Positions 18,302 through 26,806 are shown, counted from the first letter of the stretch. The stretch is 64,000 nucleotides of DNA from Pseudomonas paralcaligenes (GCF_019655855.1 NZ_BPFX01000001.1:1-64000); one strand, 5' to 3'. Notes: generated by a model from the letters alone, not told the origin. Numbers and translations: made by a program.

Positions 18302-18381
18302 TCAATAACTTATATTTGACCAAGTGCAACTTGGAGCGCAAACTTCGCCATCATCACTCACAACTCCGGGCGGACTCCCTC

Positions 18382-18852
18382 ATGAAAGGCGACAAGAAGG
18401 TCATTCAGCATCTCAACAAGATCCTTGGCAACGAGCTGGTGGCGATCAACCAGTACTTCCTGCATGCCCGCATGTATGAAGACTGGGGCCTGAACCGGCT
18501 CGGCGAGCACGAGTACAAGGAATCCATCGACGAGATGAAGCACGCCGACAAACTGGTCAAGCGCATCCTGTTCCTCGAAGGCATTCCCAACCTGCAGGAT
18601 CTCGGCAAGCTGATGATCGGCGAGAACACCAAGGAAATGCTGGCCAGCGACCTGCGCCTGGAAATGCAGGCCGTGCCGGACCTGAAGGACGCCATCGCCT
18701 ACTGCGAGGCCGTCGGCGACTACGGCAGCCGCGAACTGCTGGAAGACATCCTCGAATCCGAGGAAGAGCACATCGACTGGCTGGAGACCCAGCTGGGCCT
18801 GATCGACAAGGTCGGCCTGGAGAACTACCTGCAGTCGCAGATGGACGAATAA
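18382..18852 (+). CDS. bfrB: Bacterioferritin
   Basis: The 156-residue protein keeps every bacterioferritin ligand: ferroxidase residues Glu18, Glu51, His54, Glu94, Glu127 and His130, and the haem-binding Met52. From memory it closely matches P. aeruginosa BfrB. Twenty-four subunits form a shell that oxidises and stores iron in the cytoplasm. The ATG at 18382 ([13 protein letters not shown]) is the family start; the longer frame from 18316 begins within the leader. A strong terminator follows. Confidence 0.95.
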   Translation: MKGDKKVIQHLNKILGNELVAINQYFLHARMYEDWGLNRLGEHEYKESIDEMKHADKLVKRILFLEGIPNLQDLGKLMIGENTKEMLASDLRLEMQAVPDLKDAIAYCEAVGDYGSRELLEDILESEEEHIDWLETQLGLIDKVGLENYLQSQMDE

Positions 18853-18883
18853 GGCCGCGAACCTCCGCCCTCGCGCCAGACGA

Positions 18884-18922
18884 AACGCCGCGATCCCCGC
18901 CGGGGGTCGCGGCGTTTTTCAT
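18884..18922 (+). terminator. Intrinsic terminator of bacterioferritin
   Basis: The stem AACGCCGCGA / TCGCGGCGTT plus CCCC/GGGG closes at 18884-18916 and runs into TTTTTCAT. That U-tract (18915-18922) is duplicated on the far side of the mobile element that begins at 18923. Confidence 0.9.
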
Positions 18923-19055
18923 GGTTCTGTCCACGCTGGTTGTTGCATACCTTGTGGGAGCGGATTTATCCGCGAATGTCGCGGCCTATGGGATGCCGCC
19001 CAGCCGCTCCCACAAACGCATGATTGCGCCGCCAACATCTAACGAGGACATAGCC
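18923..19055. mobile_element. MITE-like REP-pair element, copy 1
   Basis: The right end is ACATAGCC; the left end GGTTCTGT is a decayed form of GGCTATGT. The interior has GTGGGAGCGG...CCGCTCCCAC, a REP pair. Both sides carry TTTTTCAT (18915-18922 and 19056-19063), a perfect 8-bp direct repeat consistent with target duplication. No coding capacity. Confidence 0.75.
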
Positions 19056-19063
19056 TTTTTCAT

Positions 19064-19281
19064 GGCTATGTCCCCGATAGAGGTTGTCGTGCCCTGAGTC
19101 TTTCTGGATCCCCGCCTGCGCGGGGATGACGAGGTAGGGGTGGAATTTCTTCCGAAACCGTCATTCCCGCGAAGGCGGGACAGCAGCTGTATCGCTGAAC
19201 AGCGCTTGCGCTGGCCCGAAGGGGAATAATCCAGGGGCAGGCAGTTGTAGCATCTGCAACACACGTAACGGGGACCATGGC
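19064..19281. repeat. Second, longer palindromic element of the same end type
   Basis: It opens with GGCTATGTCCCCGATA and closes with a diverged complement (TAACGGGGACCATGGC). Inside, instead of the REP pair, are two facing copies of a different repeat (GGATCCCCGCCTGCGCGGGGATGACG-like at about 19107 and GTCATTCCCGCGAAGGCGGGA at about 19162). With copy 1 it fills the whole 437-bp gap 18853-19289; no gene is seen there. Confidence 0.55.
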
Positions 19282-19289
19282 GTAGTCCT

Positions 19290-19820
19290 TCAGTCCAGCA
19301 GGGATTGCAGCAACACCCTCCCTTCGGGCCAGTCGCCCAGGCCGCTGTCGCTGTTGATGTGCCCGCGGGCGCCGATGTTGTGCCAGCGGCTGCCCCAGCG
19401 CGTGGCGGCGCCATGGGCGTGCTCCAGGCTGCCGTAGGGATCATCGCTGCTCGCCACCACCAGGCTGGGGAAGGCCAGCGGCAGATCGGGCACGGGCACG
19501 AAGCCCTGGATGTTCAGCTCGGCCGCCGGGCCTTCCGGGTCGGGCGGCGCCACCAGCATCGCGGCGCGGATGCGCTGGCGGGTCTGCGCGGCCCAGTGGG
19601 CGACCAGCCCGCAGCCAAGGCTATGCGCCACCAGCACGGTGTGCGGCCCGCTGGCGGCCACCGCCTGCTCCAGGGTCGCCACCCACTCCTCGCACACCGG
19701 ATTCCACCAGTCGCTCTGCTCGACCCGGCGGAAACGCGGGTCCCGGCGCTGCCACAGGCTCTGCCAGTGGTCGGGACCGGAGTCGCCATAGCCGGGGATG
19801 ATCAGGAAGGTGCAGTCCAT
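19290..19820 (-). CDS. RBBP9/YdeN family alpha/beta hydrolase
   Basis: The 176-residue protein has the compact hydrolase fold of the RBBP9/YdeN group: N-terminal FLIIPGYGDSGPDHWQSLW, nucleophile Ser67 in VAHSLGC, Asp126 or Asp127 in ASSDDPYGS and His154 in GARGHINSDSG. All three catalytic positions are present, so it should be an active serine hydrolase, though natural substrates are not known. Its start precedes the hypothetical operon by about 65 bp, so it may have its own promoter. Confidence 0.85.
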   Translation of the reverse strand: MDCTFLIIPGYGDSGPDHWQSLWQRRDPRFRRVEQSDWWNPVCEEWVATLEQAVAASGPHTVLVAHSLGCGLVAHWAAQTRQRIRAAMLVAPPDPEGPAAELNIQGFVPVPDLPLAFPSLVVASSDDPYGSLEHAHGAATRWGSRWHNIGARGHINSDSGLGDWPEGRVLLQSLLD

Positions 19821-19885
19821 GGTGCGTTCGCTCGTGCGGGAAGCCGATGCTCAACCATGCCCGAGGACGGCGGGCGCCTCAAGCC

Positions 19886-20326
19886 TCAGCCCGCCGTGGA
19901 CTGGAAGTAATGGACACGCCAGCGTCCTGCCCCGTCGCGACGCAGTTCGATGCTGATCAGGCAGGCGCCCTCGAAGCGGGCGACGAGGCTGGGCATGTCC
20001 AGCTCGCGGTCATGCAGCCAGCGGCGCAGGCGGTTGCCGTTGGACTGCGGCGGGTGCAGCCAGACCCGCGCCAACGGCTCGCGCGAGCACAGCTGGCGCC
20101 CGGCCAGCACAGCGAAGTCGTCCAGATTGCGGCCCGTGAGGCCGTCCTGCTTCAGGGTCAGCTCGTAGGCCTGCTCCATCCGGTCGTCGCGCAGCAGTTG
20201 CAGGAATTCCTCCGCCACCGCCCAGGCCGCTGCATTGTCGTAGGGCGCCTTGAGCCAGGCGTAGGTGGCCGCACCGCCCGCCAGCAGCACGCCGAGCCCG
20301 AGGGCCGCGAGCGTGCGCCGCCTCAC
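19886..20326 (-). CDS. Hypothetical membrane-anchored protein, third gene of DUF4349 operon
   Basis: A 146-residue protein with an N-terminal membrane anchor or uncleaved signal (residues 5-24) and a compact alpha/beta domain containing AAWAVAEEFLQLLRDDRMEQAYELTLKQ, a DUF4878/SnoaL-like start. Only weak similarity to known families is visible, so the function is unknown. Its ATG overlaps the stop codon of the preceding gene (ATGA at 20323-20326), so the two are translationally coupled. Confidence 0.65.
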   Translation of the reverse strand: MRRRTLAALGLGVLLAGGAATYAWLKAPYDNAAAWAVAEEFLQLLRDDRMEQAYELTLKQDGLTGRNLDDFAVLAGRQLCSREPLARVWLHPPQSNGNRLRRWLHDRELDMPSLVARFEGACLISIELRRDGAGRWRVHYFQSTAG

Positions 20327-20598
20327 AGGTCCACCCCGTCGACATCACGGAACAGCCGGCCGAACTGGCGCAGCAGCCAGAGCACGGCATTCACCGGCAG
20401 CTCGACCAGCAGTTCCAGCACGTCGAGCCAGGGGCTCTGCACGTCCCGTCCGCGGGGCCACAGCCAGTACGCCAGCAGGAAGCACAGCGCCATGCCGACC
20501 AGCCACGGCAGCAACGAATCGCCGGTCAGGCCGTATACCAGGCAGGCGATGCCAGCCGTGAAGGCCAGCGACGACGACAGCATGCGAAGCAGTTCCAT
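20323..20598 (-). CDS. Small membrane protein, second gene of DUF4349 operon
   Basis: The 91-residue protein has two hydrophobic segments (about residues 8-25 and 29-46) and a possible third amphipathic one (LLVELPVNAVLWLLRQFGRLF). It lies 7 bp after the DUF4349 lipoprotein gene and overlaps the next gene by 4 bp, so it belongs to a three-gene operon. No family is recognised with confidence. Confidence 0.65.
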   Translation of the reverse strand: MELLRMLSSSLAFTAGIACLVYGLTGDSLLPWLVGMALCFLLAYWLWPRGRDVQSPWLDVLELLVELPVNAVLWLLRQFGRLFRDVDGVDL

Positions 20599-20605
20599 GC
20601 TCAGT

Positions 20606-21319
20606 TCACTCGCGGATCACGAACAGCTTCACCACCACCCACTCCACGCCCTTGTACAGGTAGCCCAGCGGGCCGTAGATGGTCGGTTGCTGTGGTGGCG
20701 TCTGCTGGAGCAGCGTCAGGCGGATGACGGACATGTGGATCTGGTCGTTGAGGATGCGCATGCGGGCTTCCATCGCGTCGATTTCCGTCTGGACGCGGTT
20801 CAGCTCCGTTTCGATCTGCAGGATGTCCTTGACGTCCCTGGCCTTGCCCAGCAGGTCGCGGAAGCGGTCGCGCAGGGCCAGGTTGGTCTTGAGCCGGGTA
20901 TCCAGATCGACATACTGCTCGGTGACGTCCTTGCCCTTGACGCTGCGCGACAACACCTTGCCGCTCTGTTCTATCTCGCTCACGGTACTGTCGAAGAGCT
21001 TGTCGGGCACGCGGTAGACGAGGTTGTAATTCAGCCCCCGATAGTCGCTCTTCTCCTCGACGTATCCGCCAAGAGCGACGATGCGGGCGTTGAGCTCCGC
21101 GACCGTCTTGTCGACATCGACCACTTCCACGGAGAGATCGGCGCTCCATGCCAGCAGGCGTCCCTCGGGCCGACCAACGGACGACACCTGCTCTGCGGGA
21201 ATGAATGCAGGCTCGGCGGCCGCCCTCGGCGATTCGAAGCTCTTGTTGGAGCAGCCGCCCAGCGGGGTCAGGCACAGCGCCAGGACAACGGCGCCCCAGC
21301 GGGTAACGGGGGTATTCAT
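20606..21319 (-). CDS. DUF4349 lipoprotein
   Basis: The 237-residue protein starts with a lipoprotein signal ending in the lipobox LGGC (Cys at about residue 23). The mature part shows the DUF4349 plan: a beta-alpha ferredoxin-like region (LSVEVVDVDKTVAELNARIVALGGYVEEKS), a second (LVYRVPDKLFDSTVSEIEQSGKVLSRSVKGKDVTEQYVDLDTRL), then a long coiled coil and a C-terminal membrane segment. The function is unknown, probably in the envelope. The ATG at 21319 is used because the signal peptide starts there; the upstream open frame runs through a mobile element. Confidence 0.8.
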   Translation of the reverse strand: MNTPVTRWGAVVLALCLTPLGGCSNKSFESPRAAAEPAFIPAEQVSSVGRPEGRLLAWSADLSVEVVDVDKTVAELNARIVALGGYVEEKSDYRGLNYNLVYRVPDKLFDSTVSEIEQSGKVLSRSVKGKDVTEQYVDLDTRLKTNLALRDRFRDLLGKARDVKDILQIETELNRVQTEIDAMEARMRILNDQIHMSVIRLTLLQQTPPQQPTIYGPLGYLYKGVEWVVVKLFVIRE

Positions 21320-21382
21320 CCTTGAGAGTTCCTCGGTTCGTCCATGTGCATGGCCGGCGATCATACCGCCGCCCACAAAAAA

Positions 21383-21502
21383 GGCTATGTACTCGTTAGT
21401 TGTTGCACGCCTTGTGGGAGCGGATTTATCCGCGAATTTCGCGGCCAAGGCCGCTCCCACAAGAGCAGAATTACGCCACCAACATATAACGGGTACATAG
21501 CC
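21383..21502. mobile_element. MITE-like REP-pair element, copy 2 (best preserved)
   Basis: This 120-bp element begins GGCTATGTAC and ends GTACATAGCC, with complementary arms of roughly 28 bp. The core is the REP pair GTGGGAGCGGATTTATCC...GGCCGCTCCCAC. The 8-bp sequence ACAAAAAA abuts both ends (21375-21382 and 21503-21510). The right-hand copy is the U-tract, on the minus strand, of the actP terminator. Confidence 0.85.
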
Positions 21503-21530
21503 ACAAAAAAGGGCAGCCCGAAGGCTGCCC
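21503..21530 (-). terminator. Intrinsic terminator of yjcH-actP
   Basis: Read on the minus strand, GGGCAGCC-TTCG-GGCTGCCC is followed by TTTTTTGT. It sits 24 bp after the actP stop codon. Confidence 0.88.
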
Positions 21531-21553
21531 CAGTCACGCATGGGAAACCGCTG

Positions 21554-23212
21554 TCAGTGAGCCGAAGCGCCGCTGGCGCCGAGGCCGGTCTGCGAACGGA
21601 CGAACTGCGGGTAGAAGCGTGCGCGCTCCTCGTCGGCGGCGCTGGACTTGTCGGTGATCGAGAAGAACCAGATACCGATGAAGGCCACCGCGATGGAGAA
21701 CAGCGCCGGGTACTCGTAGGGGTAGACCGGAGTGGCGTTGCCGAGGATCTGCACCCAGATGGTCGGGCCGAGCACCATCAGCACCACCGCCGTGATCAGG
21801 CCCAGCCAGCCGCCGATCATAGCGCCGCGGGTGGTCAGCTTCTTCCAGTACATGGAGAGGATCAGCACCGGGAAGTTGCAGCTGGCGGCGATGGAGAAGG
21901 CCAGGCCGACCATGAAGGCGATGTTCTGCTTCTCGAACAGGATGCCCAGGCCGATCGCCAGCACACCGAGGATCACGGTGGTGATCTTCGATACGCGCAG
22001 CTCGTCCTTCTCGTTGGCCTTACCCTTCTTGATCACGCTGGCGTACAGGTCGTGGGACACCGCCGAGGCGCCGGACAGGGTCAGGCCGGCGACCACCGCA
22101 AGGATGGTAGCGAAGGCCACGGCCGAGATGAAGCCGAGGAACAGGCTGCCGCCCACGGCATCGGCCAGGTGCACCGCCGCCATGTTGTTGCCGCCGATCA
22201 GGGCGCCGGCGGCGTCCTTGAAGTCCGGGTTGGTGCCGACCAGCAGGATCGCGCCGAAGCCGATGATGAAGGTCAGGATGTAGAAGTAGCCGATGAAGCC
22301 GGTGGCGTAGAACACCGATTTGCGGGCTTCCTTGGCGTCGGAGACGGTGAAGAAGCGCATCAGGATGTGCGGCAGGCCGGCGGTGCCGAACATCAGCGCC
22401 AGGCCCAGGGAGATGGCCGAGATCGGGTCCTTCACCAGGCCGCCGGGGCTCATGATGGCCTCGCCTTTCGGGTGCGCCTTGACCGCTTCGCTGAACAGGG
22501 TGCCGAAGTCGAAGCCGACGTGCTTCATCACCATCAGCGCCATGAAGGAGGCACCGGACAGCAGCAGCACGGCCTTGATGATCTGCACCCAGGTGGTGGC
22601 CAGCATGCCGCCGAACAGCACGTAGCAGACCATCAGGATGCCGACCAGCACCACCGCGACGTGGTAGTCGAGACCGAACAGCAACTCGATCAGCTTGCCG
22701 GCGCCGACCATCTGCGCGATCAGGTAGAAGGCCACCACCACCAGCGAGCCGCAGGCGGACAGGGTGCGGATTTCCTTCTGCTTGAGGCGGAACGAAGCCA
22801 CGTCGGCGAACGTGTACTTGCCGAGGTTGCGCAGGCGTTCGGCGATCAGGAACAGGATCACCGGCCAGCCGACCAGGAAGCCGATCGAGTAGATCAGGCC
22901 GTCGTAGCCGGAGGCGAACACCAGGGCGGAAATGCCCAGGAAGGACGCCGCCGACATGTAGTCGCCGGCGATCGCCAGGCCGTTCTGGAAGCCGGTGATG
23001 CCGCCGCCGGCGGTGTAGAAGTCGGCGGCCGACTTGCTGCGCTTGGAAGCCCAGTAGGTGATGTAGAGGGTGAAGCCGACGAAGGCGACGAACATGACGA
23101 TGGCCGCCATGTTCAGCGGCTGACGCTGCACGTCGCCTTCGAGAGCACCGGCAGCCCAGAGTGCCGGGGCAGCGACCATCAGGCCGACGGCGGTGAGGAG
23201 ACGCGCGATCAT
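21554..23212 (-). CDS. actP: Cation/acetate symporter
   Basis: The 552-residue inner-membrane protein belongs to the sodium:solute symporter family, with an N-terminal cleavable signal (about residues 1-20) and about 13 membrane segments. ActP-specific runs include [35 protein letters not shown] and [27 protein letters not shown]. It imports acetate and other short-chain acids. It overlaps yjcH by 4 bp, the usual pair, and the start agrees with the family length. Confidence 0.96.
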   Translation of the reverse strand: MIARLLTAVGLMVAAPALWAAGALEGDVQRQPLNMAAIVMFVAFVGFTLYITYWASKRSKSAADFYTAGGGITGFQNGLAIAGDYMSAASFLGISALVFASGYDGLIYSIGFLVGWPVILFLIAERLRNLGKYTFADVASFRLKQKEIRTLSACGSLVVVAFYLIAQMVGAGKLIELLFGLDYHVAVVLVGILMVCYVLFGGMLATTWVQIIKAVLLLSGASFMALMVMKHVGFDFGTLFSEAVKAHPKGEAIMSPGGLVKDPISAISLGLALMFGTAGLPHILMRFFTVSDAKEARKSVFYATGFIGYFYILTFIIGFGAILLVGTNPDFKDAAGALIGGNNMAAVHLADAVGGSLFLGFISAVAFATILAVVAGLTLSGASAVSHDLYASVIKKGKANEKDELRVSKITTVILGVLAIGLGILFEKQNIAFMVGLAFSIAASCNFPVLILSMYWKKLTTRGAMIGGWLGLITAVVLMVLGPTIWVQILGNATPVYPYEYPALFSIAVAFIGIWFFSITDKSSAADEERARFYPQFVRSQTGLGASGASAH

Positions 23213-23520
23213 TTCTGCACCTCGTCCAGGACTTCCTGGGTCATGCGGTCGAATTCGCCGTTGGCGCGCTTGACGTAGATGCCGGTCAGCACGAAGGCCG
23301 AGAGGATCAGGCCGACGCCCAGCGGAATGCCCAGGGTCATCGGCGAGTCGTCGCTGATGCGGGTGCCGAGCAACTGCGGGTCGAAGGCGATCAGCAGGAT
23401 GAAGGCCACGTAGAGGCCGAGCATGATGGCAGATAGGGTCCAGGCGAAGCGGTCGCGCTTGGCGACCAGTTCCTGGAAGCGCGGATTCTGCTCAATCCGC
23501 TTGTAGACGCTGTCGTTCAT
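23209..23520 (-). CDS. yjcH: DUF485 small membrane protein YjcH
   Basis: The 103-residue protein has two membrane segments and the DUF485 pattern ([55 protein letters not shown]). It is always next to actP and is presumed to assist or stabilise the symporter. The ATG at 23520 gives the family N-terminus; the seven residues encoded further upstream are leader. Two GAC-N4-GTC repeats lie 70-110 bp upstream. Confidence 0.9.
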   Translation of the reverse strand: MNDSVYKRIEQNPRFQELVAKRDRFAWTLSAIMLGLYVAFILLIAFDPQLLGTRISDDSPMTLGIPLGVGLILSAFVLTGIYVKRANGEFDRMTQEVLDEVQK

Positions 23521-23589
23521 TGTTGTTGTCCTCCACAGCACGAGTTACGGTGAGGTCACTCTGCGAGCGGCGGACGTGGCGAGACAGAC

Positions 23590-23628
23590 GACCTTAGTCG
23601 TAACACCCCGCCTCTCTCGACCAAAGTC
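23590..23628 (-). promoter_or_regulatory. Paired GAC-N4-GTC repeats upstream of yjcH-actP
   Basis: GACCTTAGTC (23590-23599) and GACCAAAGTC (23619-23628) are two short palindrome-like sites 29 bp apart in the actP leader. Acetate-uptake genes in Pseudomonas are under LuxR-type response regulators of the CrbR/ErdR group; these repeats are candidates for such sites. The assignment is inference. Confidence 0.4.
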
Positions 23629-23780
23629 TTAGCGGGTCGCTCGACGTCACAAAGAAAATCGATTCCTGACAATCAATAAAGCGAATCTATCGAAACCATC
23701 GGCAAGGGCGATTTCACGCCTGCCCGGCCGACGCCTTAAGGTGCACCCAAGAGAACAATTCTCATTAACCGAGGTGCACC

Positions 23781-24005
23781 ATGCTCAAGACCGTAACCTT
23801 CACCCTCATGCACTTCTGCATCGCCTTCGGCGTCGCCTACGCCCTGACCGGCAGCATCGCGGTGGGCGGCCTCGTGGCGGCGGTCGAACCGCTGTGCAAC
23901 TCGGTGGGTTTCTACTTCCACGAGAAGCTCTGGAAGCGCTTCGAGAAACCGGGCAAGACCGGCAACGGGATTCCCCGCCACGCCTGGTTGCACCACCACG
24001 CCTGA
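23781..24005 (+). CDS. DUF2061 small membrane protein
   Basis: A 74-residue protein with the DUF2061 pattern: KTVTFTLMHFCIAFGVAYALTGSIAVGGLVAAVEPLCNSVGFYFHEKLWKR. Two membrane segments are joined by a short turn, and the Glu-Pro and His-Glu-Lys residues of the family are present. Function is unknown. GAGGTG lies just before the ATG. A GC hairpin (24007-24026) after the stop may end transcription, though it lacks a T-run. Confidence 0.8.
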   Translation: MLKTVTFTLMHFCIAFGVAYALTGSIAVGGLVAAVEPLCNSVGFYFHEKLWKRFEKPGKTGNGIPRHAWLHHHA

Positions 24006-24118
24006 GCGCCCCTGGAACGGGGCGCCCAGGGGCCTTCCCCGGCCACCAGAAAAGCTCAACGGCCGCATTGCGCTTCCGCTAAGATGCGGGGCTTTGCCAC
24101 CTCGCACTCGCAGCCGAC

Positions 24119-25672
24119 ATGACCTCCAGCCCGCGCGCCCTGCTCCTGCCGTACCTGTTCGCCCTCACCCTCGCCCTCTCGGCGCTCGCCGCCATCTGGT
24201 ACGGCATCGGTCGCCCGGTGGTCCTCGACGATGTGGCGACGCCCACCCACAAGCTGCAGTGCGCCTCCTACACCCCGTTCGGCAAGGACCAGTCGCCCTT
24301 CGACAAGCCGCTGCAGATCCGCCCCGAGCAGGTGGACATCGACTTCGCCCAGCTGGCCAAGCGCTTCGAATGCGTGCGCACCTACTCCCAGACCGGCCTC
24401 GAGGCGCTGCCCGAGCTGGCCCGCAAGCACGGCCTGAAGCTGCTGGCCGGCGCCTGGGTGAGCAGCAACCCGGTGGACACCCAGCTGGAGATCGACGCGC
24501 TGATCGCCAATGCCAAGGCCAACCCGGACGTGATCGAAGCGGTGATCGTCGGCAACGAGGCCCTGCTGCGCAAGGAAGTCACCGCCGCCCGCCTGGTCGA
24601 GCTGATCGGGCAGGTCAAGGCGCAGGTCGAGCAACCGGTGACCTATGCGGACGTCTGGGAGTTCTGGTTGCAGTACCCGGAAGTGGCGCCGGCCGTGGAC
24701 TTCCTCACCATCCACCTGCTGCCCTACTGGGAAGACGATCCCACCGGCATCGACGCCGCGCTGAACCAGGTCGCCAACGTGCGCCGCACCTTCGGCACCG
24801 CCTACGCGCCCAAGGACATCCTGATCGGCGAGACCGGCTGGCCCAGCGAGGGCCGCCAGCGTGAGACGGCCGTGCCGAGCCGGGTCAACGAGGCATTGTT
24901 CATCCGTGGCTTCGTCAAGATGGCCGAGGAAAACGGCTGGCGCTACAACCTGATCGAAGCCTTCGACCAGCCCTGGAAGCGCGAGAGCGAAGGCGCCGTG
25001 GGCGGCTACTGGGGGCTGTTCGACGCCGACCGCCAGGACAAGGGCATCCTCGCCGGCCCCGTATCCAACCTGCCGCACTGGCCGCTGTGGCTGGGCGCGA
25101 GCGGCCTGCTGCTGCTCGCCGCGCTGGGCCTCGCCGGCCGCCCGGCCTCGACCCGTGCCGCCCTGCTGCTGCCACCGACGGCCGCGCTCGGCGCCGCCTG
25201 CGCCCTGGGCTGGAGCGAACTGGCCCTGATCGGCAGCCGCTTCTGGGGCGAATGGCTGTGGGCCGCCGCCCTGCTCGGTCTGAATCTGCTGGTGCTGGCG
25301 CACGCCGTGCTGGCCCTGTCGACACGCGGCGGCTGGCGCGAGCGCGCCTTCGCCTGGCTGGAGGCCCGTGGCGGCTGGTGGCTGGCGGCGGCCGGTTTCG
25401 CCGGCGCGGTGCTGATGCTCGGCCTGGTGTTCGACTCGCGCTACCGCAGCTTCCCCAGCGTGGCCCTGCTGCTGCCGGCGCTGGTCTACCTGTGCAGCCC
25501 GGTGCGCGGGCCGCGCCGGGAACTGGCGCTGCTGGCCATCATCATCGGCGCCGGCATCGCCCCTCAGCTGTACCAGGAAGGTCTCTACAACCTGCAGGCC
25601 ATCGGCTGGGCGCTGACCAGCGCGCTGCTGGTCGCGGCTCTGTGGCGCAGCCTGCGCGTCTCGCGGGGCTGA
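24119..25672 (+). CDS. GH17-domain membrane protein (beta-glucan synthesis/remodelling)
   Basis: The 517-residue protein has an N-terminal membrane anchor (residues 10-30), a glycoside hydrolase family 17-like domain (about residues 40-315) and eight or so membrane segments in the last 190 residues. The catalytic glutamates are visible in VGNEALL (acid/base) and GETGWPSEG (nucleophile). Pseudomonas proteins of this build are annotated as beta-1,3/1,6-glucan transferases linked to cyclic or branched glucan synthesis in the periplasm. No glycosyltransferase gene lies beside it here. Confidence 0.8.
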   Translation: MTSSPRALLLPYLFALTLALSALAAIWYGIGRPVVLDDVATPTHKLQCASYTPFGKDQSPFDKPLQIRPEQVDIDFAQLAKRFECVRTYSQTGLEALPELARKHGLKLLAGAWVSSNPVDTQLEIDALIANAKANPDVIEAVIVGNEALLRKEVTAARLVELIGQVKAQVEQPVTYADVWEFWLQYPEVAPAVDFLTIHLLPYWEDDPTGIDAALNQVANVRRTFGTAYAPKDILIGETGWPSEGRQRETAVPSRVNEALFIRGFVKMAEENGWRYNLIEAFDQPWKRESEGAVGGYWGLFDADRQDKGILAGPVSNLPHWPLWLGASGLLLLAALGLAGRPASTRAALLLPPTAALGAACALGWSELALIGSRFWGEWLWAAALLGLNLLVLAHAVLALSTRGGWRERAFAWLEARGGWWLAAAGFAGAVLMLGLVFDSRYRSFPSVALLLPALVYLCSPVRGPRRELALLAIIIGAGIAPQLYQEGLYNLQAIGWALTSALLVAALWRSLRVSRG

Positions 25673-25678
25673 GGCGGA

Positions 25679-26047
25679 TCAGGCCGGGCGCGGCGCGCGC
25701 ACCAGCCTGAGACCGGCCAGCACCAGGGCGAACACGGCCATGCTGGCGCTGTACAGCACCAGGGCGGGGATGCCGAAGAACAGCGCCAGCCCGCCGAGGG
25801 CCTTGCCGGCCCTACCCGGCACGACGAAGGCCACGATGGCCAGCACCAGCGCGATCCAGGCGATCACCCGGAAATGGATCAGGTAACCCAGCCCGGCGCG
25901 CACCTGGCACTCCCAGCGCGCGGCCTGCTCCACGCAGGCGCCCACCCACTGGCCATCCTCCATCAGGGCGAAGCGCACGCCGTAGCTGGCCGCCAGCCAC
26001 AGCGGCACTACCAGCAACAGCAGCAGAACAGGAAAATGGCGGGACAT
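25679..26047 (-). CDS. Hypothetical membrane protein
   Basis: The 122-residue protein has three membrane segments (about residues 5-20, 58-75 and 85-112) and a short periplasmic loop with two cysteines (GACVEQAARWECQV). No family is recognised. The ATG at 26047 puts the first membrane segment right after the start; the frame continues upstream only through sequence antisense to the next gene. It is convergent with the GH17 gene. Confidence 0.6.
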   Translation of the reverse strand: MSRHFPVLLLLLVVPLWLAASYGVRFALMEDGQWVGACVEQAARWECQVRAGLGYLIHFRVIAWIALVLAIVAFVVPGRAGKALGGLALFFGIPALVLYSASMAVFALVLAGLRLVRAPRPA

Positions 26048-26129
26048 CTTGGCGCTCCGGCGGTCCGAAAAGGCGCCCAGCTTAATCCGCCCATCCCCGA
26101 GCGCAATACCGGACACTAGAATTCCCCCC

Positions 26130-26696
26130 ATGAACGCCCGCCGCCTGTTACTCGCCCTGGTCCTGCTGACGCTGATCGCGCTCGGCTGGCAGTGGCTGCG
26201 CCCGCAGACGCCGATGCCCCAGGTGACCTCCACGGGCGGTGTCATCCGCCTCGACGGCCACACCATCACGCCCCTGCAGCCGTTCCAGCTGGAGGCCCTG
26301 GTGCTGGGCCGCGAGGACTACCGCTTCGACCGCGGCGCCAAGGTCTCGCCCACCGACCTGGCGCTGGGCTGGGGACCGATGGCCGACCCACAGGTGCTGG
26401 CGCGCATCGACATCCGTCAGGGCAACCGCTGGTACTACTGGCGCACGGCCGACTTTCCCATCCCCCGCCGCGACATCGAGACCCACAGTGCCAACATGCA
26501 CTTGATCCCGGCCAACCAGGCCGTGGCCCACACCCTCAAGCGCATCAGGCCCGGCCAGCGCATCACCCTGTCCGGGCAGCTGGTGCGGGTGGACGGCGAC
26601 GACGGCTTCCGCTGGCAAAGCTCCCTGACCCGCGACGACGTGGGCGAAGGCGCCTGCGAGCTGATCTTGCTGGAGAGCCTGAGCGCGCTGGACTAG
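26130..26696 (+). CDS. Hypothetical signal-anchored protein
   Basis: This 188-residue protein has one N-terminal membrane segment (LLLALVLLTLIALGWQWL) and a soluble domain with an aromatic, positively charged motif (QGNRWYYWRTADFPIPRRDIETHSANMHLIPA) and a beta-rich C-terminus (ITLSGQLVRVDGDDGFRWQSS). The second part resembles proteins that bind small ligands in the periplasm, but no function is assigned. The ATG at 26130 is preferred; the first 27 codons of the longer frame are non-coding in character. Confidence 0.65.
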   Translation: MNARRLLLALVLLTLIALGWQWLRPQTPMPQVTSTGGVIRLDGHTITPLQPFQLEALVLGREDYRFDRGAKVSPTDLALGWGPMADPQVLARIDIRQGNRWYYWRTADFPIPRRDIETHSANMHLIPANQAVAHTLKRIRPGQRITLSGQLVRVDGDDGFRWQSSLTRDDVGEGACELILLESLSALD

Positions 26697-26806
26697 CCGC
26701 GTCGGGGTCCGTATATAGGCTTGCAAAGCCAAACGGCACTCGCAACGCTTGCACTTGTCATAAGCCCGGTATTCACTTCAGCAGTCCTTCGCCAAGGAAT
26801 CTGGCC

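Noticed and set aside
21344..23278. 644-codon plus-strand open frame opposite actP
   Set aside because: Translation is low-complexity (His, Gln, Asp, Glu) and antisense to a well-matched symporter.
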